From Bacteroidales bacterium (lineage in GTDB: Bacteria; Bacteroidota; Bacteroidia; Bacteroidales; UBA4181): a stretch of DNA of 8,593 nt. How positions within the stretch are numbered: the stretch's first letter is position 1; the number at the start of each line of letters is the position of its first letter. The stretch spans positions 1-8,593 of the forward strand of contig JAISDP010000209.1 of assembly GCA_031264715.1 (NCBI GenBank). The letters are read 5' to 3'. Position numbers and translations under genes: made by a program. Below are positions 1-6,953 of the stretch, in pieces. The notes below the pieces were generated by a model that saw nothing but the letters and a program-made list of their open reading frames with translations, was not told the origin of the DNA and searched no databases.

Positions 1-28
1 AAGAATGAACCTGATTTTCCGGAATTTT

Positions 29-38
29 TGAATATTCA
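29..38. promoter_or_regulatory. Perfect 10-base palindrome abutting the -33 element
   Basis: TGAATATTCA is a perfect palindrome lying directly against the proposed -33 TTTG at 39-42. A second, 8-base palindrome (TTCCGGAA, 17-24) lies 13 bases upstream, centre to centre. The position suits an operator, but the surroundings are A/T-rich and short palindromes arise by chance there, so this is a weak candidate. Confidence 0.2.
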
Positions 39-70
39 TTTGATTTTTGTGAAATTGGATGCTACTTTTG
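39..70 (+). promoter_or_regulatory. Bacteroidetes-type promoter ahead of nqrA
   Basis: A TTTG at 39-42 is followed, after 20 bases, by TACTTTTG at 63-70. This matches the Bacteroidetes primary sigma pattern (TTTG near -33, TAnnTTTG near -7, about 19-21 bases apart). The start of transcription would fall around 75-78, leaving a leader of roughly 25 A/T-rich bases before the nqrA ATG at 101. It is the only good match I found ahead of the operon. The assignment rests on pattern and position only. Confidence 0.6.
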
Positions 71-100
71 TATTTTCTTAAAAAATAAACTTTGTAGTTT

Positions 101-1450
101 ATGTCAAAAGTGATAAAGATTAAGAAAGGTCTGAATATCAAATTAAAAGGAAAGGCAGAAAAGATACTTGTGAAGGCTGAACCGTCGGACAAGTATGCTA
201 TCAAACCTGTTGATTTTCCGGGATTGATCCCCAAAATGCTGGTGAAGGAAGGCGATACGGTAAAAGCCGGAACACCATTATTCATGGACAAGAACCGCCC
301 CGAGGTGCTGTTTGCATCGCCGGTGAGCGGGACGCTTGAAGCGGTGGTACGCGGCGAGAAACGCCGTATTCTCGAAGTAGTGGTAAAAGCCGACGGCAAG
401 GATGGTTCGGAAGACTTTTCGAAGATAAAACCGGTCGATTCCTCGAAGGAGGCGATTACCGGGTATTTGCTGGCAGGCGGCGTGTGGCCGTTCATCAGGC
501 AACGCCCGTATGCGATTATCGCCAATCCTCAGGATACGCCGAAGTCGATCTTTATTTCGTGCTTCGACACGGCGCCGCTCGGACCCGATTATGACTACAT
601 TTTCCAGAATGTCGATCCTGACTTCCAAACAGGTGTCGATACGCTGGCAAAGCTGGCCTCGGGCAGGGTTCATCTTTGTGTGCATACGGATTATCCGCCG
701 GCTGCCAACTTTGTGAAAGCAACGAACGTGGAAATACATCAGTTCTCGGGGCCGCACCCGTCGAGCAATGTGGGCGTGCAGATCCACCATATCGATCCTG
801 TTAATAAAGGTGAAGTGGTATGGTATGTCAACCCGCAGGATGTATCGACTATCGGCCGGTTGATGAACAAGGCCGAGTATGATGTATCGAAAACCATTGT
901 GCTGTGCGGTTCGGAAATCAATACCCCGCGCTATTATAAGGTGAAGGGAGGTTGCTGCATGACCGCTTTTGCCGACAGCGTGAAAACAGGCAACGTGCGC
1001 TACATCAGTGGGAATGTATTGACGGGCGCGCATGTAGCCGCAGACGGTTACCTCGGTTTCTATGACAGCCAGGTGACGGTGATTCCCGAAGGCGACCATT
1101 ACGAATTGCTGGGTTGGGCGCTGCCGGGCTTCGGCAAGTACAGCGCAGGCCGCACGTTCTTCTCATGGATGACGCCCCATAAAGAATACGATTTGGATAC
1201 CAATATGCATGGCGGACACCGTGCACTGGTGATGACCGGGCAATACGAAAGTGTGTTCCCGATGGACATTTACCCCGAACATTTGGTAAAGGCGATCCTT
1301 GCCGGCGAAATCGAAAAGATGGAGCAATTGGGCATCTACGAGGTCGCCGAAGAAGATTTCGCGCTCTGCGAATTTGTGTGTACCTCCAAAACCGACGTAC
1401 AATCCATCATCAGGGAAGGTATCAACATGATGATCAAGGAAATGAACTAA
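101..1450 (+). CDS. nqrA: Na+-translocating NADH:quinone reductase subunit A
   Basis: This is subunit A of Na+-NQR, the peripheral cytoplasmic-side subunit linked to quinone binding; it carries no known redox cofactor. The 449-residue protein has the typical family length. It opens with the lysine-rich stretch KVIKIKKGLNIKLKGKAEK (residues 3-21), followed by a barrel-sandwich segment (about 40-95, including PVSG at 74-77). Conserved family stretches include PHPSSNVGVQIHHIDP (218-233), GGCCMTAF (283-290), SGNVLTG (303-309), LPGFGKYSAGRTF (341-353) and a C-terminal region with ALCEFVC (421-427). The ATG at 101 is chosen because it begins the canonical N-terminus and follows the promoter candidate; no Shine-Dalgarno is seen. 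It is the first gene of the operon, with nqrB following after 71 bases. Identification is secure by homology and context. Confidence 0.97.
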   Translation: MSKVIKIKKGLNIKLKGKAEKILVKAEPSDKYAIKPVDFPGLIPKMLVKEGDTVKAGTPLFMDKNRPEVLFASPVSGTLEAVVRGEKRRILEVVVKADGKDGSEDFSKIKPVDSSKEAITGYLLAGGVWPFIRQRPYAIIANPQDTPKSIFISCFDTAPLGPDYDYIFQNVDPDFQTGVDTLAKLASGRVHLCVHTDYPPAANFVKATNVEIHQFSGPHPSSNVGVQIHHIDPVNKGEVVWYVNPQDVSTIGRLMNKAEYDVSKTIVLCGSEINTPRYYKVKGGCCMTAFADSVKTGNVRYISGNVLTGAHVAADGYLGFYDSQVTVIPEGDHYELLGWALPGFGKYSAGRTFFSWMTPHKEYDLDTNMHGGHRALVMTGQYESVFPMDIYPEHLVKAILAGEIEKMEQLGIYEVAEEDFALCEFVCTSKTDVQSIIREGINMMIKEMN

Positions 1451-1460
1451 AAGAAGCCTT

Positions 1461-1484
1461 TCCCCTCTTCCAAAGAGAAGGGGA
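1461..1484 (+). repeat. Imperfect hairpin in the nqrA-nqrB gap
   Basis: CCCC at 1462-1465 faces GGGG at 1480-1483. T1461/A1484 and T1466/A1479 also pair, and a few weaker pairs can form inside, giving a stem with a mismatch or bulge and a short A-rich loop. No T-run follows, so it is not a standard intrinsic terminator. It could be a stem that stabilises or processes the mRNA, an attenuator between nqrA and the membrane-subunit genes, or one copy of a dispersed palindromic repeat. The sequence cannot decide between these. Confidence 0.35.
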
Positions 1485-1521
1485 TTTCGGGAGCTTAATC
1501 AAATAAATATATATAATTGAA

Positions 1522-2658
1522 ATGAATCCGATAAGGAGATATTTAGACAAAATAAAGCCGAATTTTGAGAAAGGCGGTAAGTTCGAGAAACTGCATTCGA
1601 CTTACGACGCATTCTCGACGTTCCTGTTTGTGCCCAATACCGTAACGCGGAAGGGTACGCACATCCGCGATGCATCGGACCTCAAGCGCACGATGAGCGT
1701 GGTGATTATCGCACTTGCGCCGGCCCTGCTTTTCGGGATGTGGAACGCAGGCTTCCAAAATTCCGAAGCGCTGGGAATTACCCGCACGCTATGGGAAAAC
1801 TTCTGGTTCGGTTTCTGCAAAGTATTCCCGATCATCGTCGTATCGTATGTAGTGGGGCTAAGTATTGAGTTTGGCGTGGCGCAGGCCCGCGGACACGAGG
1901 TGAATGAAGGTTTCCTGGTGTCGGGGATACTGATTCCGCTGGTGATGCCGGTTGGCGTACCGTTGTGGATGGTAGCTGTGGCTACGGCTTTTGCGGTAGT
2001 ATTCGGCAAGGAGATATTTGGCGGAACAGGCATGAATATTTGGAATCCGGCATTGCTGACGCGTGCTTTCCTTTTCTTTGCCTATCCCACAGCGATGTCG
2101 GGCGACAAGGTATGGGTGTCGGGCGTCGACGGTTTCAGCGGCGCTACGCCGTTATCCGAAGCAGCAGCAGGACAACCGCTAACGGCTTCACTGTGCGATA
2201 TGTTCCTGGGACTGATTCCCGGCAGCGTCGGCGAAACATCAACACTGTCCATCCTGATCGGCGCCGCAATCCTGCTTTTTACGGGTGTAGCCAGTTTCCG
2301 CGTGATGTTCTCGGTATTTGCCGGCGGCGCAGTGATGGGGTTGATCTTTAACCTCTGGGGCGCTAATTCTTACATGGAAACGCCGTTTTACTACCATTAC
2401 GTAATGGGCGGTTTTGCCTTCGGCGCGGTGTTCATGGCTACCGATCCGGTAACAGGATCGCATACCGCCACAGGCAAATGGATTTACGGATTCCTGATCG
2501 GGCTGTTTGCGGTGTTGATCCGCGTACTCAACCCGAGCTATCCCGAAGGCATGATGTTATCCATCCTGCTCATGAATACCTTCGCGCCGCTGATCGACTA
2601 TTACGTGGTGAGCGCCAATATCAAACGGAGATTGAAACGGGTAACCGTCAAAGCATAA
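1522..2658 (+). CDS. nqrB: Na+-translocating NADH:quinone reductase subunit B
   Basis: This is the large integral membrane subunit B of Na+-NQR, part of the Na+ path; in Vibrio it binds riboflavin and a covalent FMN. The protein has 378 residues, somewhat shorter than the roughly 410 of Vibrio NqrB, and contains about ten hydrophobic segments between residues 57 and 364. The FMN attachment motif SGAT is at 206-209, with Thr209 the expected acceptor. Other family landmarks are HEVNEGF (125-131), FGGTGMNIWNPAL (166-178), GETSTL (237-242) and FMATDPVTG (304-312). The ATG at 1522 begins the expected N-terminus (MNPIRRYLDKIKPNFEKGGK). It is preceded by an A/T-rich leader without Shine-Dalgarno and followed 11 bases later by nqrC. 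The FMN would need an ApbE-type flavin transferase, which is not encoded in this window. Confidence 0.97.
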   Translation: MNPIRRYLDKIKPNFEKGGKFEKLHSTYDAFSTFLFVPNTVTRKGTHIRDASDLKRTMSVVIIALAPALLFGMWNAGFQNSEALGITRTLWENFWFGFCKVFPIIVVSYVVGLSIEFGVAQARGHEVNEGFLVSGILIPLVMPVGVPLWMVAVATAFAVVFGKEIFGGTGMNIWNPALLTRAFLFFAYPTAMSGDKVWVSGVDGFSGATPLSEAAAGQPLTASLCDMFLGLIPGSVGETSTLSILIGAAILLFTGVASFRVMFSVFAGGAVMGLIFNLWGANSYMETPFYYHYVMGGFAFGAVFMATDPVTGSHTATGKWIYGFLIGLFAVLIRVLNPSYPEGMMLSILLMNTFAPLIDYYVVSANIKRRLKRVTVKA

Positions 2659-2669
2659 ATCTGGAAAAA

Positions 2670-3374
2670 ATGAAACAATTTAGTAACCTGTATATTTTTT
2701 GCTTCTCATCGGCATTAGTGTTGCTGGTGGCGGCAGCCTTATCCTTCACATCGCTTTCGTTGGCGGATAAGCAACAAGAGAATATCGAAATTGAGCGTCA
2801 GCAGAACATTTTGGCAGCCCTGGGCGTTACATCGACCCCGGCTGACGTGCTGGCCAAGTACCCGCAATATATCAGGCAAGGCATTGTGATCAAAGCCGAT
2901 GGCAGCACAGTGAGCGGCGAAACACCCGAAAAGATCGACTTGAAAAAGGAAAATGCAAAGCCCGTCAATGAGCGTTTATTACCTGTGTATCTTGCCGAAA
3001 AGGATGGTAAGTCGTTTGTAGTGATTCCCGTAAGGGGAGCCGGGCTGTGGGGCCCGATTTGGGGAAACGTAGCCGTGGAAAGCGATATGAATACGGTGTA
3101 TGGCGTAAATTTCGACCACAAGGGCGAAACTCCGGGCTTGGGCGCCGAAATCAATACGCCGCAATTCGAAAATCAGTTTCAAAACAAGAAACTGTTCGAC
3201 GGTTCCAACAAATTCGTTTCCGTAAAGGTGGAGAAAACAGGGACATATACGCCCGACAGCCACACCGTGGATGCCATCTCAGGCGGTACCATTACCAGTA
3301 AGGGACTCGAAGCAATGATGCATCACAGCCTCGAACCTTACCAAACTTATTTTTCACAACATAAATCGAACTGA
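2670..3374 (+). CDS. nqrC: Na+-translocating NADH:quinone reductase subunit C
   Basis: Subunit C carries a second covalently bound FMN on a domain that is anchored by one N-terminal helix and faces the periplasm. The 234-residue protein has a single hydrophobic helix at about 8-30. It then shows the FMN-binding fold with GAGLWGPIWG (123-132) and HKGETPGLGAEI (150-161), and the attachment motif DAISGGTITS (201-210), with Thr207 the predicted flavin acceptor. The motif has SGGT where the textbook form is SGAT. The ATG at 2670 is chosen over an upstream in-frame start at 2478, because the extension would lie inside nqrB and reads as shadow sequence, whereas 2670 gives the proper membrane anchor. 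It lies 11 bases after nqrB and 2 bases before nqrD, which suggests translational coupling. Confidence 0.96.
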   Translation: MKQFSNLYIFCFSSALVLLVAAALSFTSLSLADKQQENIEIERQQNILAALGVTSTPADVLAKYPQYIRQGIVIKADGSTVSGETPEKIDLKKENAKPVNERLLPVYLAEKDGKSFVVIPVRGAGLWGPIWGNVAVESDMNTVYGVNFDHKGETPGLGAEINTPQFENQFQNKKLFDGSNKFVSVKVEKTGTYTPDSHTVDAISGGTITSKGLEAMMHHSLEPYQTYFSQHKSN

Positions 3375-3376
3375 CC

Positions 3377-4003
3377 ATGAGTGTATTTTCATCCAAAAAA
3401 CTCAAACCGTTATTCGAACCAATCATAACCAACAACCCGGTTACGGTACAGGTCTTGGGGATTTGTTCGGCCCTGGCTGTTACGGTCAAACTCGAGCCGG
3501 CGCTGGTAATGGCCCTGGCTGTAACCGCCGTAACGGCGTTTTCGAACCTGATCATATCCGGCATCCGGAATTTCATACCCAACAGCATCCGTATCATCGT
3601 GCAACTGGTGATCATCTCGCTTTTGGTCATCATTGTCGACCAGATTTTGAAAGCCTATGCCTACAATGTGAGTAAACAGTTGTCGGTATTCGTGGGGCTG
3701 ATCATTACCAACTGTATCCTCATGGGGCGTTTGGAAGCTTTTGCGATGGCCAACAGGCCGTGGCCCTCGTTTCTCGACGGTATCGGGAACGGCGCAGGAT
3801 ATGGACTGCTTTTGGTTCTTGTTGCGTTTATCCGCGAACTGTTCGGTTCGGGAACTTTGCTGGGAATAAAAATCATACCCCAGTCATTCTACGATTTCGG
3901 ATACCATAACAATAACCTGATCATCCTCCCGCCGATGGCGCTGATTATTGTTGGCGTGATTATCTGGATACAAAGGGCGAACACGAAAGAAGCAAAGAAA
4001 TAA
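3377..4003 (+). CDS. nqrD: Na+-translocating NADH:quinone reductase subunit D
   Basis: Subunit D is an integral membrane protein that pairs with its inverted-topology homologue NqrE. Together they hold an intramembrane 2Fe-2S cluster that relays electrons across the membrane. The protein has 208 residues, the usual family length, and about six hydrophobic helices. The cluster cysteines are present: Cys30 in GIC (28-30) and Cys113 in TNC (111-113), matching Cys29 and Cys112 of Vibrio NqrD. Other family stretches are MGRLEAFAM (116-124), DGIGNGAGYG (134-143) and FIRELFGSGTLLG (151-163). The ATG at 3377 starts only 2 bases after the nqrC stop. Unusually, the next gene is not nqrE but a PstS-like lipoprotein starting 6 bases downstream. 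The gene itself is intact. Confidence 0.97.
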   Translation: MSVFSSKKLKPLFEPIITNNPVTVQVLGICSALAVTVKLEPALVMALAVTAVTAFSNLIISGIRNFIPNSIRIIVQLVIISLLVIIVDQILKAYAYNVSKQLSVFVGLIITNCILMGRLEAFAMANRPWPSFLDGIGNGAGYGLLLVLVAFIRELFGSGTLLGIKIIPQSFYDFGYHNNNLIILPPMALIIVGVIIWIQRANTKEAKK

Positions 4004-4009
4004 TTATCG

Positions 4010-4999
4010 ATGATCAAATTCAGTCATCAACAGCAAAGCTTTTTATCGGCGGCGGTCTGCTTCCTCATCCTTTCAATGACCGGGTGCGAAACGTCCGCCG
4101 ATAAAGACCGGACGGAAGAAGTCGCACGCATCGAAGGCCTGACGTTCGACAACTATCCGCGCGTGGACGGCTCCACCTCATGCCGCCACCTGAACGAAAT
4201 CATTGCCTGCAAACTGCTGGACGTTCCTTATACATGGGGGATACCGCTTGTGGACGAATGGATTGTAAGCCCCGACTATGAGCATATTCCCGAAGCGTAC
4301 CGTGATTTTTTCTGGCAGCGGATTCTAACCTCGCAGACGCATGGCGCTTTCATGAACCTGATCGACGGCAATGCCGATATTATCCTGACGCACCGGACAA
4401 TGTCGCCCGACGAAAAGGCGCACGCCGACGCGCAGGGCGTTACGCTGACCGAAACGCCGGTTGCCCGGGATGCCTTCGTCTTCATCGTCAACCCGGTGAA
4501 CCCGGTGAAATCGCTCACGGTCACCCAGGTGCAGGACATCTACACCGGCAAAACGACGAACTGGAAACAAGTCGGCAGCCACGACGCGGCCATCAAGGTC
4601 TTCACCCGTCCGCGTAACTCGGGCAGCGAAGAGGTCATGCGCGAGCTGGTCATGAAGGGTCTGGGGATGGGCGATTTTCCCGAAAGCCAGATCGGTTCTA
4701 TGGTATGGGTCTTTTCGGAAGTAATCAACAACGGGGATGCGGTCTGTTACACCTTTCTTAACTATAAGGAGCTGATTGTGCGGAAATCCGACAGCGAAGC
4801 GCCCAAAATCGCCGTCAATGGCATCTTCCCCGATAAGGAAACCATCAGCAACAGGACGTATCCGTTCATCGCCGAAGTGCATGTCGCTATCCGTTCCGAC
4901 CTGGACAGAAATTCAATGGCGTACAAACTGTACGAATGGCTGCAATCGTCCGCTGCACATGCCGCCATCACCGAAAGTGGATATATATACAATGATTAA
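4010..4999 (+). CDS. PstS-like substrate-binding lipoprotein inserted between nqrD and nqrE
   Basis: A 329-residue periplasm-facing lipoprotein. It has a short N-region, a hydrophobic core (about 11-23) and a lipobox-like MTGC (23-26) with Cys26 as lipidation site; Met at -3 is less usual. The mature part resembles the phosphate-binding PstS family (PBP_like_2 type): DGSTS (53-57), ADIILTHRTMS (122-132), the block VFIVNPVNPVKSLTVTQVQ (157-175) followed by DIYTGKTTNWK (176-186), and RPRNSGS (200-206). By eye Arg200, Ser204, Gly205 and Ser206 correspond to the anion-binding Arg135-Ser139-Gly140-Thr141 of E. coli PstS. The usual Asp56 position appears to be His128, so phosphate as ligand is uncertain. 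No pstCAB or phoU lies nearby. Its 6-base spacing after nqrD implies co-expression with the sodium pump. Sampled G+C is 58-60% at 4441-4560, against about 46% in nqrD at 3541-3660, hinting at separate origin. The ligand and any role for Na+-NQR are unknown. Confidence 0.85.
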   Translation: MIKFSHQQQSFLSAAVCFLILSMTGCETSADKDRTEEVARIEGLTFDNYPRVDGSTSCRHLNEIIACKLLDVPYTWGIPLVDEWIVSPDYEHIPEAYRDFFWQRILTSQTHGAFMNLIDGNADIILTHRTMSPDEKAHADAQGVTLTETPVARDAFVFIVNPVNPVKSLTVTQVQDIYTGKTTNWKQVGSHDAAIKVFTRPRNSGSEEVMRELVMKGLGMGDFPESQIGSMVWVFSEVINNGDAVCYTFLNYKELIVRKSDSEAPKIAVNGIFPDKETISNRTYPFIAEVHVAIRSDLDRNSMAYKLYEWLQSSAAHAAITESGYIYND

Positions 5000-5029
5000 T
5001 GAATTTAATCTCTAAAATACGATTGAAAA

Positions 5030-5647
5030 ATGGAAAATATAGGTAGTATTTTTATCAAGTCGATTTTTATCGACAACATGATTTTTGCGTACTTCCTGGG
5101 TATGTGTTCGTACCTGGCAGTATCCAAAACGGTGAAAACATCGATGGGGCTTGGCATAGCAGTTACTTTCGTGTTGTTGATCACCGTTCCGGTCAATTAT
5201 TTGTTGGAAAACTATATACTGAAAGCCGGTGCATTGTCATGGTTAGGCTCATCGTTTACCGATGTAGACCTCAGTTTTTTAAGTTTCATATTATTCATCG
5301 CGGTGATTGCCGCCATTGTCCAGTTAGTGGAAATGGTGGTTGAAAAGTTCGCCCCGGCGCTTTATTCGTCGCTGGGTATTTTCCTCCCATTGATCGCGGT
5401 AAACTGCGCCATCATGGGGGCGTCGCTGTTCATGCAGGAACGCGAGTTCAACAATGTCGGCGAAGCTACCTCGTATGCGCTTGGTTCCGGTATCGGCTGG
5501 TGGCTGGCCATCATCGGTTTGGCTGCCATCCGCGAAAAGATGAGCTATTCGCAAATACCTGTTCCCCTCAGGGGCCTGGGTATTACGTTTATCACTACCG
5601 GCCTGATGGCTATCGCCTTTATGAGCTTCATGGGGATTAAATTATAA
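5030..5647 (+). CDS. nqrE: Na+-translocating NADH:quinone reductase subunit E
   Basis: Subunit E is the membrane partner of NqrD and supplies the other two ligands of the shared intramembrane 2Fe-2S cluster. The protein has 205 residues and about six hydrophobic helices. The ligand cysteines are Cys26 in GMC (24-26) and Cys126 in VNC (124-126), corresponding to Cys26 and Cys120 in Vibrio. Family landmarks include SIFIDNMIFAYFLGMC (11-26), EMVVEKFAPALY (101-112), GIFLPLIAVNCAIMG (116-130) and GIGWWLAI (154-161). The ATG at 5030 fits the family N-terminus and follows an A-rich leader. It is separated from nqrD by about 1 kb because of the inserted lipoprotein gene. I saw no promoter match in the 30 bases before it, so its expression probably depends on transcription through that gene. 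Confidence 0.97.
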   Translation: MENIGSIFIKSIFIDNMIFAYFLGMCSYLAVSKTVKTSMGLGIAVTFVLLITVPVNYLLENYILKAGALSWLGSSFTDVDLSFLSFILFIAVIAAIVQLVEMVVEKFAPALYSSLGIFLPLIAVNCAIMGASLFMQEREFNNVGEATSYALGSGIGWWLAIIGLAAIREKMSYSQIPVPLRGLGITFITTGLMAIAFMSFMGIKL

Positions 5648-5686
5648 TTCAAGATACCAAACTTAAATATTCAAAAGATTTTAAAC

Positions 5687-6949
5687 ATGATATTGTTAGC
5701 CTCACAAATGATCACGATGCTTACGAGCATGGCGGTATTCCTGACCGCTATGCTGTTCCTGGTCATCGTACTGTTATATGCCAAGAAAAAACTGGTTCCG
5801 CAGGGAAATGTCACGATCAACATCAATAACGGGGAAGAAAAAGTGGATGCCGCGCCGGGATCATCGCTCTTATCCACCCTTTCGGCGCAGAAGATATTTC
5901 TGCCGTCGGCTTGCGGCGGCGGCGGAACTTGCGGCATGTGCAAATGCCAGGTGGTGGAAGGCGGCGGAACGATACTTCCTACCGAAGTCGGTTTCTTCAC
6001 CCGCAAACAGATACAGCAGGACTGGCGCTTAGGCTGCCAGGTAAAAGTGCGCAGCGACCTGAAGATACAGGTACCCGAAGAAGTGATGGGCATCAAGAAG
6101 TGGGAATGTGAGGTGGTATCCAATCGTAACGTCGCTTCGTTCATCAAGGAGTTTGTGGTCAGGCTGCCCGAAGGTGAAAAGCTCAACTTCAAGTCGGGCG
6201 GATATATCCAGATCGACGTGCCGAAATACAGCATGGAATTTAAGGACATAGACATAGACGAACGTTTCCGCGCCGAATGGGACAAATTCAAGTTGTGGGA
6301 TTTGAAGATGACCAATACCGAGGAAACTTATCGCGCGTATTCCATGGCCAACCACCCGGCCGAAGGCAATATCGTGATGCTGAATATCCGTATCGCCACG
6401 CCGCCGTGGGATAAAGCCAAAGGCAACTGGGCGAATGTACCTTCGGGTATTTGCTCGTCGTATATTTTCTCGCGTAAGCCGGGCGATCGAGTGACTGTTT
6501 CCGGGCCTTTCGGTGAATTCTTTATTAAAGATACCCGGTGCGAAATGCTGTACATCGGCGGCGGCGCGGGTATGGCTCCGCTGCGTTCACATCTGTTCCA
6601 CCTGTTCCACACGTTGAAAACAACCGACCGCAAGGTATCCTACTGGTATGGCGCCCGTTCGAAAAACGAGATTTTTTATGAAGAGGATTTTCGCGCTATC
6701 GAAAAGGAATTCCCGAACTTCAAGTTCAACATCGCGCTGAGCGAACCGCGTCCCGAAGACAAATGGACAGGTTATACAGGCTTTATCCACCAGGTAATTT
6801 ACGATAACTACCTGAGCAAACACGAAACGCCCGAAGATATTGAATATTACATGTGCGGTCCCGGCCCGATGACTGCCGCCGTGGTCAAGATGCTGGACAA
6901 TCTCGGCGTTCCGAAGGAAATGGTGGCATTCGACGACTTCGGAAGCTAA
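5687..6949 (+). CDS. nqrF: Na+-translocating NADH:quinone reductase subunit F
   Basis: Subunit F is the electron entry point: it oxidises NADH with FAD and passes electrons to a 2Fe-2S centre on the cytoplasmic side. The 420-residue protein has one N-terminal membrane helix (about 8-31). A ferredoxin domain (about 40-130) follows, with cluster cysteines Cys76, Cys82, Cys85 and Cys117. The reductase module comes next, with the FAD motif RAYSM (216-220), SGPFGEFF (272-279), the NADH-binding GGGAGMAPLR (291-300), CGPGPM (390-395) and a C-terminal DDFGS (416-420). All expected catalytic elements are intact. The ATG at 5687 is used; Met8 at 5708 is a possible alternative that would shorten the lead into the helix. 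The gene lies 39 bases after nqrE and ends the NQR gene set. Confidence 0.97.
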   Translation: MILLASQMITMLTSMAVFLTAMLFLVIVLLYAKKKLVPQGNVTININNGEEKVDAAPGSSLLSTLSAQKIFLPSACGGGGTCGMCKCQVVEGGGTILPTEVGFFTRKQIQQDWRLGCQVKVRSDLKIQVPEEVMGIKKWECEVVSNRNVASFIKEFVVRLPEGEKLNFKSGGYIQIDVPKYSMEFKDIDIDERFRAEWDKFKLWDLKMTNTEETYRAYSMANHPAEGNIVMLNIRIATPPWDKAKGNWANVPSGICSSYIFSRKPGDRVTVSGPFGEFFIKDTRCEMLYIGGGAGMAPLRSHLFHLFHTLKTTDRKVSYWYGARSKNEIFYEEDFRAIEKEFPNFKFNIALSEPRPEDKWTGYTGFIHQVIYDNYLSKHETPEDIEYYMCGPGPMTAAVVKMLDNLGVPKEMVAFDDFGS

Positions 6950-6953
6950 AAAC

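Noticed and set aside
278..1099. Long open frame of 273 codons on the minus strand inside nqrA
   Set aside because: It lies wholly opposite a secure gene, reads as a His/Arg-rich sequence with no recognisable domain, and is explained by the codon bias of nqrA.
2478..2669. N-terminal extension of nqrC from an ATG at 2478
   Set aside because: The extension overlaps the 3' end of nqrB, is Arg-rich shadow sequence, and would place 64 residues before the membrane anchor. The start at 2670 gives the normal NqrC N-terminus.
4325..4882. Open frame of 185 codons on the minus strand inside the PstS-like gene
   Set aside because: Shadow of a G+C-rich gene. Its residues are low-complexity Asp/Arg/His/Val-rich, with no leader and no domain.
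4010..4999. A complete Pst phosphate-uptake system in the window
   Set aside because: Only a substrate-binding lipoprotein is present. No permease, ATPase or PhoU gene is encoded on either strand, so an uptake system cannot be claimed.
5671..6315. Open frame of 214 codons on the minus strand across the start of nqrF
   Set aside because: It overlaps the ferredoxin domain of NqrF, and its Ser/Thr/Pro-rich sequence is typical of antisense reading; no family resemblance.
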